From NCBI GenBank assembly GCA_000969725.1, contig JXSR01S073467.1: 64,000 nucleotides of DNA, one strand, 5' to 3'. The DNA comes from Ophiothrix spiculata (taxonomy: Eukaryota > Echinodermata > Ophiuroidea > Amphilepidida > Ophiotrichidae). This document shows positions 13,906-24,300 of this stretch, in pieces (positions within the stretch are counted from its first letter, which is position 1; every line of letters starts with the position of its first letter). Position numbers and translations under genes: made by a program. The notes beneath the pieces are model-generated. The model was not told where the DNA came from. It saw only the letters and a list, made by a program, of their open reading frames with translations, and did not search any database.

Positions 13906-14537
13906 CACTCTTAGAAAGAAAGTATCAAATATGAGACAAAAAGGATCAATGTTGATCCTTTTTAATATATCAAATATGAGCTTATCCTTTAAGGATCAAA
14001 GTGATCCCAAAAAAAGGATCAACAATTTTGATCCGAAAAAGGATCAAATATTTCTTATAAAAAAGACCTGCAAAAAACATCACACTGAAGTGACGCTAGC
14101 AGGGTTTGAACCCACGCCGCACTCATACCTGCTGGTAATTACGAGACCTACTCTCTAACCACTCGACCACGCCGGACTGTGTGATGATATCAACGTATTT
14201 ATATATGTTACACCATTGTATACATTCCCCGCTGTGTAGTGGATATTGGGTTGTACTCAAATATGAAACAAAAGATACGTTGGATCCAAACGCGGTATCA
14301 AATATGAGCTCATCCTTTCCGTATCAAAGTAAACCAGAAATACGGATCAAAACTTTGATATTGTAATCAAAAAGGATAAAAATAAAATGATCCTAAAAAA
14401 GGATCACAAATGATCCTTGTGAATTTGATCCATTTGTATATATTGATCCGCAAAAGGATCAAAAGTGATCCTTAAAGGATCAAAATAAAATGATCCCGAA
14501 AACTACTCGTATATTTGATCCCAGCCTTCTAAGAGTG
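13906..14537. mobile_element. Non-autonomous TIR element carrying GGATCAAA-type repeats and a tRNA-like segment
   Basis: The termini are inverted: CACTCTTAGAA starts at 13906, and its complement ends at 14537. A TA dinucleotide flanks each side (13904-13905 and 14538-14539), consistent with a TA target-site duplication. The interior holds many copies of GGATCAAA/TTTGATCC in both orientations, in two clusters on either side of a tRNA-like segment (14090-14177). No transposase is present, so it would depend on an enzyme supplied elsewhere. A Tc1/mariner-like mover is an inference from the TA flanks only. Confidence 0.72.
14090..14177 (-). ncRNA. tRNA-Ser/Leu-like segment inside a TIR element
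   Basis: On the minus strand there is an A-box-like region (complement of 14159-14171, containing GGTCGAGTGG) and a B-box-like region (complement of 14102-14113, GGGTTCAAACCC). The spacing leaves room for the long variable arm typical of tRNA-Ser and tRNA-Leu. The T arm can pair, but the acceptor stem pairs poorly, so a functional tRNA is unlikely. It is best read as a tRNA pseudogene or SINE-head relic embedded in the surrounding TIR element. Confidence 0.5.
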
Positions 14538-14965
14538 TACACTGCATCAATATCGAACAGCAGATTTGAATATACTGAACAAATATTCTTGATACAATGC
14601 AAGCTTTTAAGTACTTCACATTTTAAAAATGAATACAATCGTGCATACACATGTAATTCCTAATACATTTCATAACAGTAGATGTAAATATTTATCTTGC
14701 TATCTCGCCTGCATGCACCTTTGATAAATCTCGCCTGTATATTTTTGACATCTAAAACCACTTGAATTATATTTCGTATATTGACCAACATTGAATAGTC
14801 CTATTTGAAGCTATTTGATACAAATCTATCAATTTGAACTCGAAATTCTCCGGGTTGTTAATAGTGAAACATAACAGCTTCTAGATTCATTAACATAAGA
14901 GTGAAAAAAATCCTATGGACATGAACCCCTAAAAAACCTGTATGCTCAAAACTAAATTAAGTAAA
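14538..14965. other. AT-rich spacer, no feature seen
   Basis: I see no gene or repeat that I can support. Confidence 0.45.
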
Positions 14966-15115
14966 AAAATGATAATATTGACACAATCTGTTCAGGTTTT
15001 CTTTATTGACAGCCAAGTGTTTTTAGCCTTCAACAAACTCCTCATGTTTCTTCTACTGCATGCATACCTGTCAAGGTGTCATGTAAAGCCATTTTGTGGC
15101 TAATCACAGATATTA
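14966..15115. repeat. Conserved island shared with 32333-32480
   Basis: About 145 bp is nearly identical to 32333-32480, while the sequence on both sides does not align. On the plus strand the frame starting after an AG at about 14996 is open in both copies for over 30 codons, with more silent than replacement differences. On the minus strand both copies carry an ATG followed eight codons later by a donor-like GGTATGC. Either could mark a duplicated exon. A small dispersed repeat or conserved non-coding element is equally possible. Confidence 0.6.
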
Positions 15116-15663
15116 AAATACAATAGAAACTAAGAAGATGAACTGTGTATCCAGCTTCTGTATTCATAAACAATGTAAATTTTAATAATTTTTAATTTTG
15201 GTAATCTCCTACACTCAACTTAACTTATATTGCCAAGAACTTGTATATCAAAGCATTAAAAGTTTTTAAAACTTTGTAAAATATACATAGTGAAATGTTT
15301 AGAACTTTACTTCATTAATAGTAAAATATCATAAGACAAATAATTTTACTTACAATAAATCTGACATCAAATGGTTTCACTAGTTTTTGTTTGCTTTGTT
15401 CTGTTTGATCTCTCTCTTAAAGTTCTGGTTAGTTACAGGGACTATAAAATGTGGCAAATAAAAGACAATAACATGGAAAACTTAAATAAAATCTTTCCTG
15501 CCATGGAAAGTAAAAATCAAATTACTGCTGATAAAGTATTAAGTAAAATACTTGTTGTTTCCAAAAACTGATGCTCTTTAAGTAAAATTTAGTAAATTGA
15601 AGATACAAATTACGAGCAGAATGATTCAAAAATTTCATGCAGATATGTAGATATCAATGTATA
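15116..15663. other. AT-rich spacer, no feature seen
   Basis: The stretch contains a 66-codon open frame (15371-15571) with no recognisable motif and no paralogue. I do not treat it as a gene. Confidence 0.4.
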
Positions 15664-15740
15664 ACTAGAATACGCGGTTCTCGGGCCGTGCGGTTCTCGA
15701 CACAAAGTGTCGATCACGATGCTTCCCCCTTCCACCTTTA

Positions 15741-15917
15741 AGGTCGGACGATGGGGTCTCCATTGACACTTTTGATCGCTGGTCCAAGACGAACATTTTG
15801 AGACCTTAACCTTTGAAATTGGACAAAGTTGAAAATTTGACCTTTCTTTTGACTTTTGAACCCAAGGGAAAGGTCGGACGATGGGGTCACCATTGACACT
15901 TTTGATCGCTGGTCAAA
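15741..15917 (+). repeat. 130-bp tandem repeat running into the gap
   Basis: The phrase AGGTCGGACGATGGGGTC occurs at 15741 and again at 15871, and its following context repeats too. The second unit runs into the N-run. More copies may lie inside the gap, which would explain why assembly failed here. Confidence 0.75.
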
Positions 15918-16542
15918 NNNNNNNNNNNNNNNNNNNNNNNNNNNNNNNNNNNNNNNNNNNNNNNNNNNNNNNNNNNNNNNNNNNNNNNNNNNNNNNNNNN
16001 NNNNNNNNNNNNNNNNNNNNNNNNNNNNNNNNNNNNNNNNNNNNNNNNNNNNNNNNNNNNNNNNNNNNNNNNNNNNNNNNNNNNNNNNNNNNNNNNNNNN
16101 NNNNNNNNNNNNNNNNNNNNNNNNNNNNNNNNNNNNNNNNNNNNNNNNNNNNNNNNNNNNNNNNNNNNNNNNNNNNNNNNNNNNNNNNNNNNNNNNNNNN
16201 NNNNNNNNNNNNNNNNNNNNNNNNNNNNNNNNNNNNNNNNNNNNNNNNNNNNNNNNNNNNNNNNNNNNNNNNNNNNNNNNNNNNNNNNNNNNNNNNNNNN
16301 NNNNNNNNNNNNNNNNNNNNNNNNNNNNNNNNNNNNNNNNNNNNNNNNNNNNNNNNNNNNNNNNNNNNNNNNNNNNNNNNNNNNNNNNNNNNNNNNNNNN
16401 NNNNNNNNNNNNNNNNNNNNNNNNNNNNNNNNNNNNNNNNNNNNNNNNNNNNNNNNNNNNNNNNNNNNNNNNNNNNNNNNNNNNNNNNNNNNNNNNNNNN
16501 NNNNNNNNNNNNNNNNNNNNNNNNNNNNNNNNNNNNNNNNNN
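15918..16542. other. Assembly gap
   Basis: A run of N of about 625 positions. Its true size is unknown. Apparent open frames crossing it are meaningless. Confidence 0.99.
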
Positions 16543-16690
16543 TTCTCACTTTTCTCAGAAATTCAAGCACATTTGAAAGAATGGTTCGGGGATCGTAATA
16601 TATACCAGCCAAGGATTCGTCCTAGCTATAAAAACAAGTTTTTTTAGAGGTGACCTTGAGGATGAAAAGTGGATCATGAATTGCCCCTTT

Positions 16691-17030
16691 AAATTTCATG
16701 AATGTAGGGTGCACGGTTTGTAAAATATCCCATTTAAAGCATTTTACGAATAAATTATGCTACAAATTAGGTACTTAATTAGCATATTTTGTGCTCAAAT
16801 TGTAGCTGGCACAAGTGCAGCTCTATCCCCACCTACCCACCAAATTTCATTAATGTAAGGTGGACGGTTTGTAAAATATGCCATTTAAACCATTTTATGC
16901 ATAAATTATGCAAATTAGGTACTTAATTAGCATATTTTGCGCTGAAATTGTTGCTGGATCGAGTTTGGCTCCGGGTCTACCCAGTCACCAAATATCATTA
17001 ACGTAGGGCATGCGGTTTCAGAGATACGCG
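16691..17030 (+). repeat. Tandem repeat, unit about 150 bp
   Basis: Units start at 16691, 16842 and 16990 with a shared opening (AAATTTCAT or AAATATCAT, then a GTAGG-type phrase). They also share the phrase TTAGGTACTTAATTAGCATA near 16770 and 16917. The third unit is partial. Confidence 0.75.
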
Positions 17031-17276
17031 TAAAATAAAATTCTGCTCCGTTTAGGACATATGGCCAAGTTTATCTATGAGATTATACAGGATTACATGT
17101 AAGAGCGCCATCTTAAAACGCATCGTATTCGTTAATTAAATGGCCGATAGGGCGGATTTTTGCATATGTGATGCGCCAATCAAAAAAAGGTGGGGTTCAA
17201 ATTTTGAAGGGGTGGAGTTTTAGCAAATGCCCCTTTTGGAAAATTTCTAAGTCCCTAAAATCAAAAAAATCCACAT

Positions 17277-17580
17277 ATTTTCTGCTTAAAAACCGACTAA
17301 ATTTGCATATTTTGCGCCAAATCTTTCAGAGAAAATTACTAGCCACCCATACCACCAGTCCACCGACTTGCATCGCTCTACGCCTCACCAGTTCTGAGAA
17401 ACGAGCACGGACGGAAGGACGGACTGACAAAAAAATTGATATTTTCTGCTTAAAAAACGACTAAATTTGCATATTTTGCGCCAAAACTTTCAGAGAAAGT
17501 TACTAGCCACCCTGACCACCACTCCACCGACTTGCATTGCTATACGCCACACCAGTTCCGAGAAATGAGCCCGGACGGAC
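17277..17580 (+). repeat. 164-bp direct tandem duplication
   Basis: The segment starting ATTTTCTGCTTAAAAA at 17277 repeats from 17441, extending through CCACCGACTTGCAT to the GGACGGAC-rich phrase. The related element at 27159-27600 has only one unit, so the duplication is specific to this copy. Confidence 0.8.
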
Positions 17581-17594
17581 AACCAGAAAACATA

Positions 17595-17613
17595 ATGCCT
17601 CTGGCGGAGGCAT
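17595..17613 (+). repeat. Terminal hairpin of the composite element
   Basis: ATGCCTC and GAGGCAT form a perfect 7-bp stem around the loop TGGCG, followed by an A-rich run. The same hairpin ends the other copy at 27581-27599. Confidence 0.8.
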
Positions 17614-17615
17614 AA

Positions 17616-19087
17616 AAACCTATTTCTCCATCAGGCCAATCTTAAGGTTCAGTTACTAAATCATTTAGGACGTTTTAAAAGTCATCAGTTTTGCATATTC
17701 CAAGGTCAAATTAAAGAGGAAAGAATCTCCTTTTTCCTAATATTGTGTTATTTACTTACCTATACAGAAATCAAATAATTTTCTTTTTATTCCATAACTT
17801 CCATTAAACATCCATTAGAATTATTCCTATTGATGAGTCAACATTTCAGTGTGAAATATTTCACAAATATGATGTTGTGTACACTCTCTGAAAAGAAAAC
17901 AGAAAAGAGAAACTTTATGTAATTTACAAGCATTCATTTCAAATAGTAAAGTAATTTGCTATGTGCTATCTTTAAGAAGTTCAATGAAAAAAACTCAATT
18001 AATAATATAAGAAACATCTACTCCTTTCAGGGAAAAAGAAAGAGGATGGGAAAGTTCTTTTATTTCACTCTGCATACATCTTCACGGCGAACCATCCTAA
18101 TGATTGACAGGTATGTCTGGTCTATTTAATTACTGTTTATCAACTCCAACCATGATCAAACTTGCGTCACAAATCATTGAAAGTCAATAATCAACGAAAA
18201 AAAAGTGAACATAATGCTGATATTATAGCATCTTTATATTGTGCATAGAAATAGTGAATATCACAAAAAATGTTGAAAACTGAGAACCAAATTGTTTTAA
18301 TTCATTGTGATAAGTAGTTTGGGGCATAAAGAAAATATTCAACATTTGACCTACATTAATACAAGATGTATAAAGGGATCTCACATCTCGCATAATTAGA
18401 CAAATCACAACTCATTAGAGACTGAAAAGGAAGTGTAAATGGGAGAAATGACAATAGCTATCATGACCCAACTTTGAATCAATGCAAAATGTGCCCATAA
18501 GGCTGAAATTGTTTATAGATCAATGTTCTCATCATCAACAACAGCTTTGTTATTTTCTAATTTAGGCAACATCTACTTAAAAGTGATTTCCCCTCAATAC
18601 ATCCTGATCAACTGAGTCAGTGACCCTCATCTAATGACAATCACATCATTAAATCTCTATCTCTGTTGATACAAAATTTCAAACTACGATTTGTCAAAGA
18701 CTTCAGCAATTATTGCTAAAGTGATTGAAGAACTCAAGTTCCTATTAGAAATTAATCAGTCATGGCAACGGAATGTGTAGATTTTATATCCTATTAAATC
18801 CAATTTGAAACTCCTTCAATGCTTGCCTGAGGAGTTTCCTTAAAATAATATATAAACTTGAGTATAAACAGAAAGAATATGAGAGAAAACAAATCTTAAA
18901 ACTAAGAAAATGCCATGAGGATTTAAAACTAAAACAAATCTACTATTGTGAATGCAGCCCATAAGAATGCAGTAAATTTCGTCTATATAAACTATTGCAT
19001 GGTAATTGCCTGTGTTAAGCTTTTGTAAAGACTTACAAGTTTAACCTCACAAATTTACAAAATATATGTGTATGAAATTAGCTTTAA
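17616..19087. other. AT-rich single-copy stretch
   Basis: No gene can be named. Around 18420-18650 there is faint resemblance to the part of module D that contains the phrase GAGTCAGTGACCCT (compare 3390 and 5610), possibly a very old copy. A candidate small exon is listed separately. Confidence 0.4.
18031..18110 (+). other. Candidate internal exon, 80 nt (weak)
   Basis: A pyrimidine-rich tract ending in TTTCAG (18025-18030) precedes, and a strong donor-like GTATGT (18111-18116) follows. Between them one frame is open throughout, reading from GGA at 18031 and containing KFFYFTLHTSSRRTILMID. The second frame stops at TAA near the end and the third at TGA. I do not recognise the peptide, and no neighbouring exon was found. 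Chance occurrence of splice-like signals in AT-rich DNA is common, so this is a suggestion only. Confidence 0.18.
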
Positions 19088-19309
19088 CCCTAACTGACCA
19101 CAATCTCACGGAATCTCAATATTGAAGTCCAAATACGTCATAGACGGGGGCTGTATATGGCAACGGAATCGCTGCCCGGGCAGCGCCTCAGCGATGGCCT
19201 GCTAATGGTATACGGGGTCTGGGAAGCGAGAGGTCCCAGGTTCGAATCCAGGTGAAACCATGCTTTTTTCACCCCTCCCTTTTTGAAAATCCCCTGTGGT
19301 CAGTTAGGG
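19088..19309 (+). mobile_element. piggyBac-like MITE carrying a tRNA-like segment
   Basis: Terminal inverted repeats of 15 bp (CCCTAACTGACCACA) begin at 19088 and end at 19309. A TTAA lies directly outside each end (19084-19087 and 19310-19313). TTAA target sites and a CCC-starting terminus are hallmarks of piggyBac-type transposons. The 222-bp interior has no transposase. It holds a 14-bp perfect palindrome (GCTGCCCGGGCAGC) nested within a wider inverted repeat (ATCGCTG/CAGCGAT), then a tRNA-like segment and a T-run. Confidence 0.82.
19194..19269 (+). ncRNA. tRNA-Pro-like Pol III segment inside the MITE
   Basis: An A-box-like TGGCCTGCTAATGG lies at about 19194-19207, and a consensus B box GGTTCGAATCC at 19239-19249. 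The T arm pairs four of five positions. The 3' half (GCGAGAGGTCCCAGG and onward) closely resembles eukaryotic tRNA-Pro. A TTTTTT at about 19264 could terminate Pol III. A matching 5' acceptor strand is not seen, so a mature tRNA is unlikely, but transcription by Pol III is plausible. Confidence 0.5.
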
Positions 19310-22300
19310 TTAATACATGCAATTGAAGAGTGTTTTTTTTCAAAACTTACTTAGTCCAACGGCTGCCATGATGCTAGTTTTTGAAACCTAAATTCTTCAT
19401 CCAAATTGTTCTGATGGTCATTTTACCTCATATTCCAAGGGTTGAGGGTCCTTATCCCGATCAAATGGGCGCGGTTCACTGCCCTGACACAGTGACGTTA
19501 TAGAATAGTATTAAAACAGATTTTTTCAAAACTCACTAAGTCCGGGGATTAGGCATGATTCTAAATAATTGCCTTATTGTGTGTGTGCATTTAAGTGCTT
19601 GTATGAATTTTCGATCAATATGACATAAATTTTGGTCATTTGCACTGAGTATTGATAACAAATTCACCTCACAAAATTAATAGCATAAAAGATTTATAAT
19701 CTATGCAAATATGACATATAGCAGCTATTGTTTTGGAAAAACACTCTTCAATTATATTTTGTTAATCTGAAATAGTTGTATAATTCCTTACTTTCCAACA
19801 TTATTTTTGAGAAGTTTGATTTGGCTGATGCCCCAAAATACGAAAACATGGCAAACTTGCAACCTTGTTCAAACATTTACACAAACAAAAAACAAAACAT
19901 GCCGTGTGGCCACAAAAATTAATTTCATTATATTACTTGAATGATTGTATCTATAAACATTCATTTAAACAACCATGAGTTGTACAGGTTAAAGTCAAAT
20001 TTTAAGGTAAGTTTTAAAATATAGTCATCGTGAATTTTCTATTTACATAAAAACCACTTAGCCATGACAATAAAATTGTTTAATATAACTCAGTTTTAGT
20101 GCTTCTATACAAAGTTTTCATGATCTCTCTTGTTTAGTTAAATTACAATATAGACATCAATAATGGAAAGACAAGGTCACGCTCTCAGGAGACAAAGCTC
20201 AAAATGGATGTAAAATGTCTTGATCTTGAGGGATTTGGTTACCTGGCAACAACAACCTCCAATTTTGATATTACAATTATATTGCATCAAAGTTAAGATA
20301 ATTTGTAATGGAAATTCTTCTTTTAGAACAGTACCAGTAGAGAGATTAGATAAAAGTAAGACTAATTTACGGTGGCATTTCATGAGGTGGGTCAAAAATG
20401 TGTTACATGGTCAAAATGTTCAAAAAAAACATTTTTTTATATGATGTTGATATTATTGTTTTGGCATAATGAGCTAATTAATGGTTAATTACTCCATAGA
20501 CGGCAATGCAAACTGTAATTTTCAAACGCATTTTTCTCAAAATTGCCTGTTTTTACTAAAGCAAGTCATAAATTGGAATGATTAATGGTAAACAGTTCAT
20601 TTTTTTGGGATATGTTATAAACACTTTAATAGTTACTTTGATGCATTAAACTTGAAACAGACCCTTTAGGGACTTGGTATTAATGACCTTCAATTAATTA
20701 GAGGCGGGCTATACAAGGGGAGAAAATGGTGATGTTTCAAATCATTCTGTCCTAATTCTTATTTGATGCAGCTTGATCCCCTGAACATTTTGACACCAAA
20801 TTTGTCAAAATCGGACAAAAAATGAGAAGGTGCTGCCCAAAAAACTGATCGAGGGGGGAGGGGTCTGAGGAAGGTCTAAAAATGATAAATTTGCCAATTA
20901 CTGTAATTATATACCAAATTTTAGCCATGTTGGTGACTATCTGTATGTATTTGAGGTCACAGAATGCATTTGTGAATGTTCCAGCAGTGTCAAACCTTTC
21001 GAAATGGTGATATTGTCTCAATTTGGCTATCTACCGCATCCGTAGGCACCGCATCCTTAGGCACCACCACCCTTGTACTGCCAAGTTCAAACCATTGTTT
21101 CTCTTAAATTATGTAACCCATGAAGTCCAAATTACTGCCACAAATAGCAGAAAGTGTAAGATTTCAAATAAGACATTAAACAAGTCCATAGGCCAAAGAG
21201 TAGTGAATTTACATCAAATTAAGTTGGAGAACCCATGAAAAAATGTAACAACACCACCTTTTTAGCATACCCACCTAATGACATGCCACCTTACTTAAAC
21301 ATATTACTAACCCTAATGCAGCATTAAGACATTAAGCAGGTATTCACTGTGATTTCTATTGAGGAATATAAAAGAAACACCTTATGAACAAAGACAATAG
21401 CCTTATGCAAAGAGAAATAGTATGATTAAAATGCTTTGCAATTGTAATGAGTCTGCAAGTCTTTTAAAGTGGCTTGAAAAGAAAAATATCAAAATGCCTA
21501 CTAATCAGTTTAATGAATAGAAAATGTGGATATTGGAGACAATGATAGTGAAACACAATTGATAGGGTTTGAAACTATGAAGGAGATCTATAAATACCAT
21601 TAGCAATTAATTCACGGTTAGTACACTCAGAAGAGGATGCACACAACAGCTGATGTTACAGAGGAGGCAACGTAATCACTCTGCATGCCGCCTCACTGCC
21701 TTAATTGTCCAATAATTGCATCTCTGTTCTATTGTTCTAACTCTCTTTTGTCATCAAATTACAATATCATACATAATTATTGAGCCACTATAGACATCAA
21801 GTGATGCTTGAAATTGACATTGTTTTGGACTATTTTTCTTTTGTATACAATAACGTCAGCTCTCTTTGATTATACTTGATCAATTTGTAACAGAATATGA
21901 CACAATACAAACTACAAATACTAAAACATTCATCTTTATCCCTATTAAAGTTGGCATATCTTCAAGTTCACCTGCATCAATCTTTGTTATTAAACACAAG
22001 TCATATGTAATATTTCCAGGAAAATGTGATAGATAAACCAGATGGCATTGATCGATGAGCATCACTGTTTTGTCTGACATTTAAGAAAACAAAATTAACA
22101 CATAGCTAATCTGCAATGGAAGAAAGTGTGGATACTATTGTGATAAACATAGGCAAGGTGAGACGAGAAATACCAGATCAGCTCAAAAAGAGGAAAAATT
22201 TCAATCTATTGCTTGAGATGAGATTACAGACCATGCCTAGAAGGTGAAACAACAAACCTCACACTGCATCAATATTCAAGGCATGAAAAAACAAATTGCT

Positions 22301-23039
22301 GATCAGACAAGAGAAGAAAACACAGTGATTTGTTGATCAGTGCTTAAATGTTTGGAATGTACAACACATTGTATCAATGTAAGGAAGCAAGTGGCAAATG
22401 TGATGGCTCACCCTGAACAGGGGGACTTTTCGACTGATCACTTCCAAGAAACTGATGAAAATAGCTAGTAAAATTAAAGAAAATAATAAGAAGTTCCACC
22501 AGATTTTCTGTTGCTAATTTTAATCACCTTGATCAATTTCAACTAGCAAGGTGTCATTTTTAACCTTAGAAAATGATGTAACAGACGAAATGACAAAATC
22601 AAAATCGATATCTTCTGCAAAGTCCCCTCTTAGGGATGAACCATTACATATTTACTACTGTTGCCAGGCAACATTGTTATAGGGGTGGTGGAATTTATTT
22701 AGGATTCCAATCCCATTTGAATAAACTATTCAAAATTCAATGTGCCATCTTCCCTAATTATTCCAGCATCAACACCAAATTTAATGTGCAATTGAACATA
22801 AATAGCCCCAAGATATTATGAAAAACAACTTTCAAAAGCCAATTTTTGCTGCCATTTTCACTGATTGTCTCAATCATTCATATTAAAACATGAATGATCA
22901 AACAATATGCAATGGTGATCTGTATGAAGCAATATTTCAGTCGTTATCGACACCAAACCCCAGCAGTCCTTTCATAGCTTTTGCCTCCTTGTAATCATAT
23001 ACCTGTAGCCAAATTAATTTCCTACTGCATAACCACTAT
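19310..23039. other. AT-rich stretch without recognised genes
   Basis: Short open frames are present on both strands but have no motifs. Around 20740-20900 the sequence is denser in G, with a phrase of the sort found in dispersed repeats (a run of G near 20852-20868). I cannot delimit an element. A short imperfect repeat of CCGCATCC-TAGGCACC lies at about 21032-21065. Confidence 0.4.
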
Positions 23040-23644
23040 ATCACAGAGGACCATCTTACAATCTCATCACAGCTTGAAGCATTCTTTGTTTCTCAAAATT
23101 CAATCCATTAGAAAATTGGACCATAGAGCAATTACTGGGGTACTGAAATAAACATGAACAATACACAGTAGCAGATATATTATATTTGAACACCTTAAAG
23201 GCATCTTCTTTACATCTTAAAGTAACCAAAGTATATACCCATTGAAAACCGCGAAAGAATACACAGAGAATAAATATGATAAATAAAAGGACGTAATATT
23301 TTGTTTAGGAGGTATTCTGTTCCATCAATTGCATTAGTAATTGTTAACTCTGTAAGATATGGTGGTGATCAATTATATATGTAGAAAACATGGAATGATC
23401 TTCCATGTATATGCATCTAAGCACTCTTTAATCAACTATGGACACATTTTCAAATATTTAAATAAAAAACAGTCTTAAAAAATTAAAAGATTTAAAAAGG
23501 AAACAGAATGACAAACAATTTCCAGAGAATCATTTTATTGTTTGTCTCTTATGTGAATGATTTAAACAAAATAAAGCAATATGAAAGGCACTATCTTTAG
23601 AAGATAAAAACAGCAAAAAAAAAAAAAAAAACATTTCCCCTTCA
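23040..23644. repeat. 605-bp tandem duplication, copy 1
   Basis: The segment opening TCACAGAGGACCATCTTACA near 23040 recurs as copy 2 from 23645. Both contain the phrase TCAATCCATTAGAAAATTGG and, later, a GTGGTGATC phrase in the same order. Divergence is noticeable, so the duplication is not recent. Confidence 0.8.
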
Positions 23645-24300
23645 TCACAGAGGACTATCTTACAATCTCATCACATCGTTACTCATTCCTTGTTTCACAA
23701 AATTCAATCCATTAGAAAATTGGATCATGTAACAATTACAGGGCTATTGAAATAAACATGAAACATTATATAGTGCTATTAGTAGCAAGTGGATTACACT
23801 AGAGCATTTTAGGCTAACTATATGTGTCCCGCCACGGCAAAATGATGCAGTTCTCGGCTTCTTCATGTTGCTTATTGTAGTATGTACACTTTTTTAATAT
23901 ATCAGATATGCTAGTATACATCAGATATGGTACAATTAGCAACATGTAGGAGCCGACAACTGCATCCTTTTGCCGCGGCGGGACACATATATTTTAATAT
24001 CACCAAATGCATACACATTGAAAACCACAAAATAGTTGCCGAGAGAATAAATACTACAAAGGAAAGATGTTGATATTGTGATGATATGGTGGTATTTTGT
24101 TTCATGAATCACTTCTGTAATTGTTGACTCTTTCAGAAAGATGTGGTGGTGATCTGATGCGACGCACTTTCATGTGCAAAACATAAAAAGATCATCCATG
24201 AATATATTTCTATTTTTTCTTTAATTCACAGAGGCAAATTTTCAAACCTTTAATTAAAAAGCAAATGAATACAAAATAATGGATACAATTAACATATTAA
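23645..24300. repeat. 605-bp tandem duplication, copy 2
   Basis: This is the direct repeat of 23040-23644. It is lengthened by the 165-bp inverted-repeat element at 23823-23987, which copy 1 lacks. Confidence 0.8.
23823..23987. mobile_element. MITE with long TIRs (TGTGTCCCGCC family)
   Basis: Almost the whole element is inverted repeat: the left arm starts TGTGTCCCGCCACGGCAAAA, and the right arm complement starts TGTGTCCCGCCGCGGCAAAA, with pairing extending about 50 bp. TA flanks both ends (23821-23822 and 23988-23989). It belongs to the same family as the larger element at 43535-44172, where a TA target-site duplication is shown by empty paralogous sites. Confidence 0.85.

Larger units (their letters stand above)
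15664..17615 (+). mobile_element. Composite repetitive element with internal tandem repeats and a 3' hairpin
   Basis: This GC-richer island begins near a small palindrome (CGACAC-AAA-GTGTCG at about 15698) and ends with a hairpin at 17595-17613. Inside are three tandem-repeat zones: a 130-bp period (15741-15917, then the assembly gap), a unit of about 150 bp (from 16691, 16842 and 16990) and a 164-bp period (17277 and 17441). The part from about 17033 to the hairpin recurs at 27159-27600 with the same end point. No coding region is recognisable. The shared 3' end and the internal repeats argue for one dispersed element family, of unknown class. Confidence 0.6.

Noticed and set aside
14090-14177. 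Functional tRNA gene
   Set aside because: The acceptor stem does not pair and the segment sits inside a TIR element; the same holds for 19194-19269 and for the SINE head at 2080-2155.
15856-16647. Long apparent frames across the N-runs (also 53285-54135)
   Set aside because: They consist almost entirely of unknown bases and only look open because N cannot encode a stop. The real coding evidence at 54001-54238 is listed separately as a LINE fragment.
16691-17030. CRISPR-like array
   Set aside because: The repeats are long, contiguous and diverged with no spacers, and the DNA is animal nuclear.
17168-17464. 98-codon frame in the composite repeat, with a relative at 27433-27672
   Set aside because: It lies across the tandem units of a dispersed repeat and changes frame or content between copies.
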